From assembly GCA_003512955.1 (NCBI GenBank), contig DOTG01000026.1, forward strand, positions 594,032-658,031: a stretch of DNA of 64,000 nucleotides, in the 5' to 3' direction. Below are positions 61,908 through 64,000 of this stretch, one piece after another (within the stretch, counting starts at the first letter, position 1; each line of letters starts with the position of its first letter). The notes beneath the pieces are model-generated. The model was given only the letters and a program-made list of their open reading frames with translations, was not told the DNA's origin and searched no databases. Both the position numbers and the translations under genes were made by a program. This DNA is from Marinilabiliales bacterium. Its GTDB lineage: Bacteria; Bacteroidota; Bacteroidia; Bacteroidales; SZUA-534.

Positions 61908-63245
61908 TTAGTGTAGATCCTGTTTTTGTTTTGCTTTTAAAATCTCAGCTAACTTTTGTGTCTGAATTTTGCGTGAATATTTTTCAATTCCATTTGAGTT
62001 ACAAGCAATAAAACCATTTTGGGTGAATTCAGTATAAATGTCGTTTAACACCTGTTTTAAGTGACCTTTATCTTTTACTACGATTCCGGAGTTTGTTTCT
62101 AAAATTAAATCCTGTTGTAAGTGCTGACTTTGATCTTCAAATTCTTTAATATAATAATGTTTCTTTTTTAGAACTTGTGTTTCTTTATCCTCGATAAAAC
62201 AAAGAATTATTTTCCGTTGTATAGCCAAATAATCATAAATTTTTGTTCCTAAAATAGAATAATCATTAAACAACAATAAGATGTTATTAGCAGCTAAATT
62301 ATTTAACAATTGTTTATTTGACATTTTAGGATAAATACGAATTTTATCTTTTAAAGCAAAATAATCCTCTTTAATTGGATCAAGAATTTCATTTTCATTT
62401 GATATTCCATAGAAATTTAACTGTAGCAAAAAGTTGTTCACTATTAACTCATTGCAAACTTCTAAAAACTGTTTTATAGGATGCCATTTATAAACTGTAC
62501 CCATGAAGGCTATAGATAGGATCGTTTTATTTTGTGGGATTTTTCTGATTTCATCAATCCCTTGTGGATCATAACCATTAGTAATAAATTCAAATTCTTT
62601 ACCACTCTGGTTTTGAATTATTTGTGCCTTAACAAAGGATGATACCGTAAAAATAGTTTCAACATTTTTAAGGAATCTTTTTTCAAAATAAGATTGCCAC
62701 ATTAAAAAAAAATTAAACCCGTTACTTTTTTTGTTTTGTATCCAGGGATCACGGTAATCTGCATACCAGGGAATATCATAATTTTGGCTTAACTGTGATG
62801 CGTATTTGAATAAAATAAATGGATCTCCTGTGGCAATAATGGCATCTACTTTATTTTCTGAAAGGAATTTCTTTGCAGCATTGTAGATTTCAGTTTTTGG
62901 TCCGATAAAAAAGGGAAACTGAAAAAATTCATAAAACCCAGTGATTGCTTTTCGTAAAAACTTGAATCGGGAATCACCAAATTTTAACAATAACCGATTA
63001 CTAATATTCGGATGATATGGGGTTTTTATCAGGGTTCCATATTCAGTCTCTTCAATCAATGTTTCTGGCAATTCTCCGGGAGCAACATAGTCTAATTGGT
63101 TTCCATATTTATTTGCCCACTGCCTAGTCACAATGATAGGGTACACATCATAATCTTTTAAATACCTGTACCAAGAAAAAGGACGTAAAGCTCCCACAGA
63201 AACGTAAGGTGGAAAATCATAGGCTAATATTAGTACTTTTGTCAT
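61908..63245 (-). CDS. glycosyltransferase (GT4-like)
   Basis: The start used is the ATG at 63245 (MTKVLILAYDFPPYVS, 445 residues); 14 further upstream codons to 63287 would overlap the divergent gene. The protein has the two Rossmann-like domains of GT-B enzymes: an N-terminal acceptor domain with the glycine-poor D-F-P-P-Y-x-S-V-G-A-L-R-P loop and W-Y-A-D-Y-R-D-P-W (near 165), and a C-terminal donor domain from about 240 (ILSIAFMGTVYKWHPIKQFLEV). It is cytosolic or membrane-associated with no signal peptide. AT-rich codon use, like its neighbour, is usual for exopolysaccharide or O-antigen clusters, and this is probably the edge of one. Donor and acceptor sugars are unknown. Confidence 0.85.
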   Translation of the reverse strand: MTKVLILAYDFPPYVSVGALRPFSWYRYLKDYDVYPIIVTRQWANKYGNQLDYVAPGELPETLIEETEYGTLIKTPYHPNISNRLLLKFGDSRFKFLRKAITGFYEFFQFPFFIGPKTEIYNAAKKFLSENKVDAIIATGDPFILFKYASQLSQNYDIPWYADYRDPWIQNKKSNGFNFFLMWQSYFEKRFLKNVETIFTVSSFVKAQIIQNQSGKEFEFITNGYDPQGIDEIRKIPQNKTILSIAFMGTVYKWHPIKQFLEVCNELIVNNFLLQLNFYGISNENEILDPIKEDYFALKDKIRIYPKMSNKQLLNNLAANNILLLFNDYSILGTKIYDYLAIQRKIILCFIEDKETQVLKKKHYYIKEFEDQSQHLQQDLILETNSGIVVKDKGHLKQVLNDIYTEFTQNGFIACNSNGIEKYSRKIQTQKLAEILKAKQKQDLH

Positions 63246-63272
63246 GATTGCATATCTTAAAAAACAAATGTA
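63234..63272. promoter_or_regulatory. divergent promoter boxes between two glycosyltransferase genes
   Basis: Only 35 bases separate the two start codons. TACTTTTG at 63234-63241 (plus strand) lies over the start of the minus-strand gene. TACATTTG, read on the minus strand at 63265-63272, lies between the genes. Both match TAnnTTTG; -33 boxes are not clear. Confidence 0.45.
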
Positions 63273-63280
63273 GAAATTAT

Positions 63281-64000
63281 ATGGCAAAAGTGCTTTTCTT
63301 TTTTACCAGTAGCTATCCTTTTGGAACAGCTGAAACGTTTATCGAAAATGAAATAAGATACTTATCGGAAGCTTTTGATAAAATTGTTATTGTTTCAAAC
63401 GAGATGATCCAAAAACAAACCAGAATAGTTCCAGATAATATTCATCTGGAGCAAAAGCCGTACGATTTAAACAAGAAGGATAAACTTTTATCATTTATAA
63501 ATTTTTTTAACCTTCTTTTTTGGGAAGAAATATACATTATTCAAAACACTTATCGAAAGCGTATTACAATTCCTATTGTTAATACCATTTTACAAAGCCT
63601 CCAAAAATCAAGGCTTTGGAAACCATACATCACAAATCTTGTTAAAAGAAATTGCCAATCCACCGATTCTATTTATATGTATTCATATTGGAATAATGAT
63701 ATGTCTTTGATTTTGGCAACTTACAAAACAGCAAATAAGAATATCAAAGTTTTTTCACGGATGCATGGTTGGGATGTATATTTTGAGGCAAATGACATTA
63801 ACTATTTACCTTTTCGGAGTTTCATTTTTAAAAGATTGGATCATGTTTTTAGCATTTCGGAAAAAGGGAAAATGTATTATTCAATCCTTTTCCCAAAAAA
63901 GGTATTGCCGATTACAGTCGCAAAGCTTGGTGTACCAAAACAAGAGTTAAAAATAAGGCCAAATAATCCTTGTTTTACTATTTTAAGTATCAGCAATATG
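63281..64000 (+). CDS. glycosyltransferase, N-terminal part (cut by window end)
   Basis: The frame is open from the ATG at 63281 to the window end, 240 codons, without a stop. The N-terminus A-K-V-L-F-F-F-T-S-S-Y-P-F-G-T-A-E-T-F-I is characteristic of GT4-type enzymes of polysaccharide clusters (the S-Y-P-x-G-x-x-E-x-F-I pattern). Later parts include R-M-H-G-W-D-V-Y-F-E (near 160) and D-H-V-F-S-I-S-E-K-G (near 187), also typical of the acceptor domain. The donor domain with its E-x7-E motif would lie beyond the window. AT-rich, it is divergent from the glycosyltransferase at 61908. Confidence 0.85.
   Translation, partial: MAKVLFFFTSSYPFGTAETFIENEIRYLSEAFDKIVIVSNEMIQKQTRIVPDNIHLEQKPYDLNKKDKLLSFINFFNLLFWEEIYIIQNTYRKRITIPIVNTILQSLQKSRLWKPYITNLVKRNCQSTDSIYMYSYWNNDMSLILATYKTANKNIKVFSRMHGWDVYFEANDINYLPFRSFIFKRLDHVFSISEKGKMYYSILFPKKVLPITVAKLGVPKQELKIRPNNPCFTILSISNM

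Overview
The window looks like a chromosomal segment of a Bacteroidota bacterium, most likely from the Bacteroidales/Marinilabiliales side. The support is a SusC/SusD outer-membrane pair beside glycoside hydrolases, proteins with C-terminal type IX secretion (Por) sorting domains, repeated matches to the Bacteroidota promoter -7 box TAnnTTTG, tRNA without an encoded CCA end, and lipoprotein and M23/RseP/Dxr gene orders typical of the phylum. No rRNA, CRISPR array, prophage or conjugative module is visible. GC content looks moderate over most of the window and clearly lower at 1-2300, 40440-41200 and 61900-64000, which suggests more mobile accessory DNA there.

Layout. 1-2650: the 3' end of an unknown gene, a small secreted protein, and a RelE/ParE-type toxin-antitoxin pair lying between two direct repeats that contain REP-like palindromes. 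2798-9764: initiator tRNA, then housekeeping genes (M23 peptidase, dxr, rseP, an M17 leucyl aminopeptidase, pdxA). 9878-10756: an aldose-epimerase-like gene. 11267-26617: a 14.8-kb unit bounded by two near-identical 517-bp direct repeats of the 5' end of an alpha-2-macroglobulin gene. Inside it is a polysaccharide-utilisation locus (GH97 inverting alpha-glucosidase, SusD, SusC, a small secreted protein, a GH87 alpha-1,3-glucanase-like enzyme, a SusR/DUF6377-like membrane regulator) and a decayed IS4-family element. 26118-34147: intact alpha-2-macroglobulin lipoprotein and penicillin-binding protein 1C. 34313-46143: nadD, an oxidoreductase, a LytTR membrane regulator, a nitronate-monooxygenase-like flavoprotein, thioredoxin, a tRNA nucleotidyltransferase-family enzyme, a PIN-type toxin-antitoxin pair, two exported proteins, and a GAF/PAS sensor with no recognisable output domain. 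46359-56486: one 3375-residue modular surface protein. 56734-58120: a cluster of REP-like palindromes around a frameshifted RAYT transposase. 58125-64000: polA, queD and two divergent glycosyltransferases, the second running off the window.

How the genes may work together. The locus at 11.9-24.4 kb reads as an alpha-glucan scavenging system, probably for alpha-1,3-glucan. The GH87 beta-helix enzyme, exported through type IX secretion, would cut the polymer. SusC/SusD would import the fragments. The GH97 lipoprotein would release glucose, and the TPR/coiled-coil/HTH membrane protein would sense an oligosaccharide and switch the operon on. The alpha-2-macroglobulin/PBP1C pair is the known protease-trap plus cell-wall-repair partnership. 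Its 5' end has been duplicated so that the whole sugar locus lies between the two copies, which is the most unusual structural feature here. The second is a family of short palindromes sharing a TCCT or TCCC loop while their stems vary with pairing kept. These occur both around the toxin-antitoxin pair at the left end and around the RAYT gene at 57 kb.
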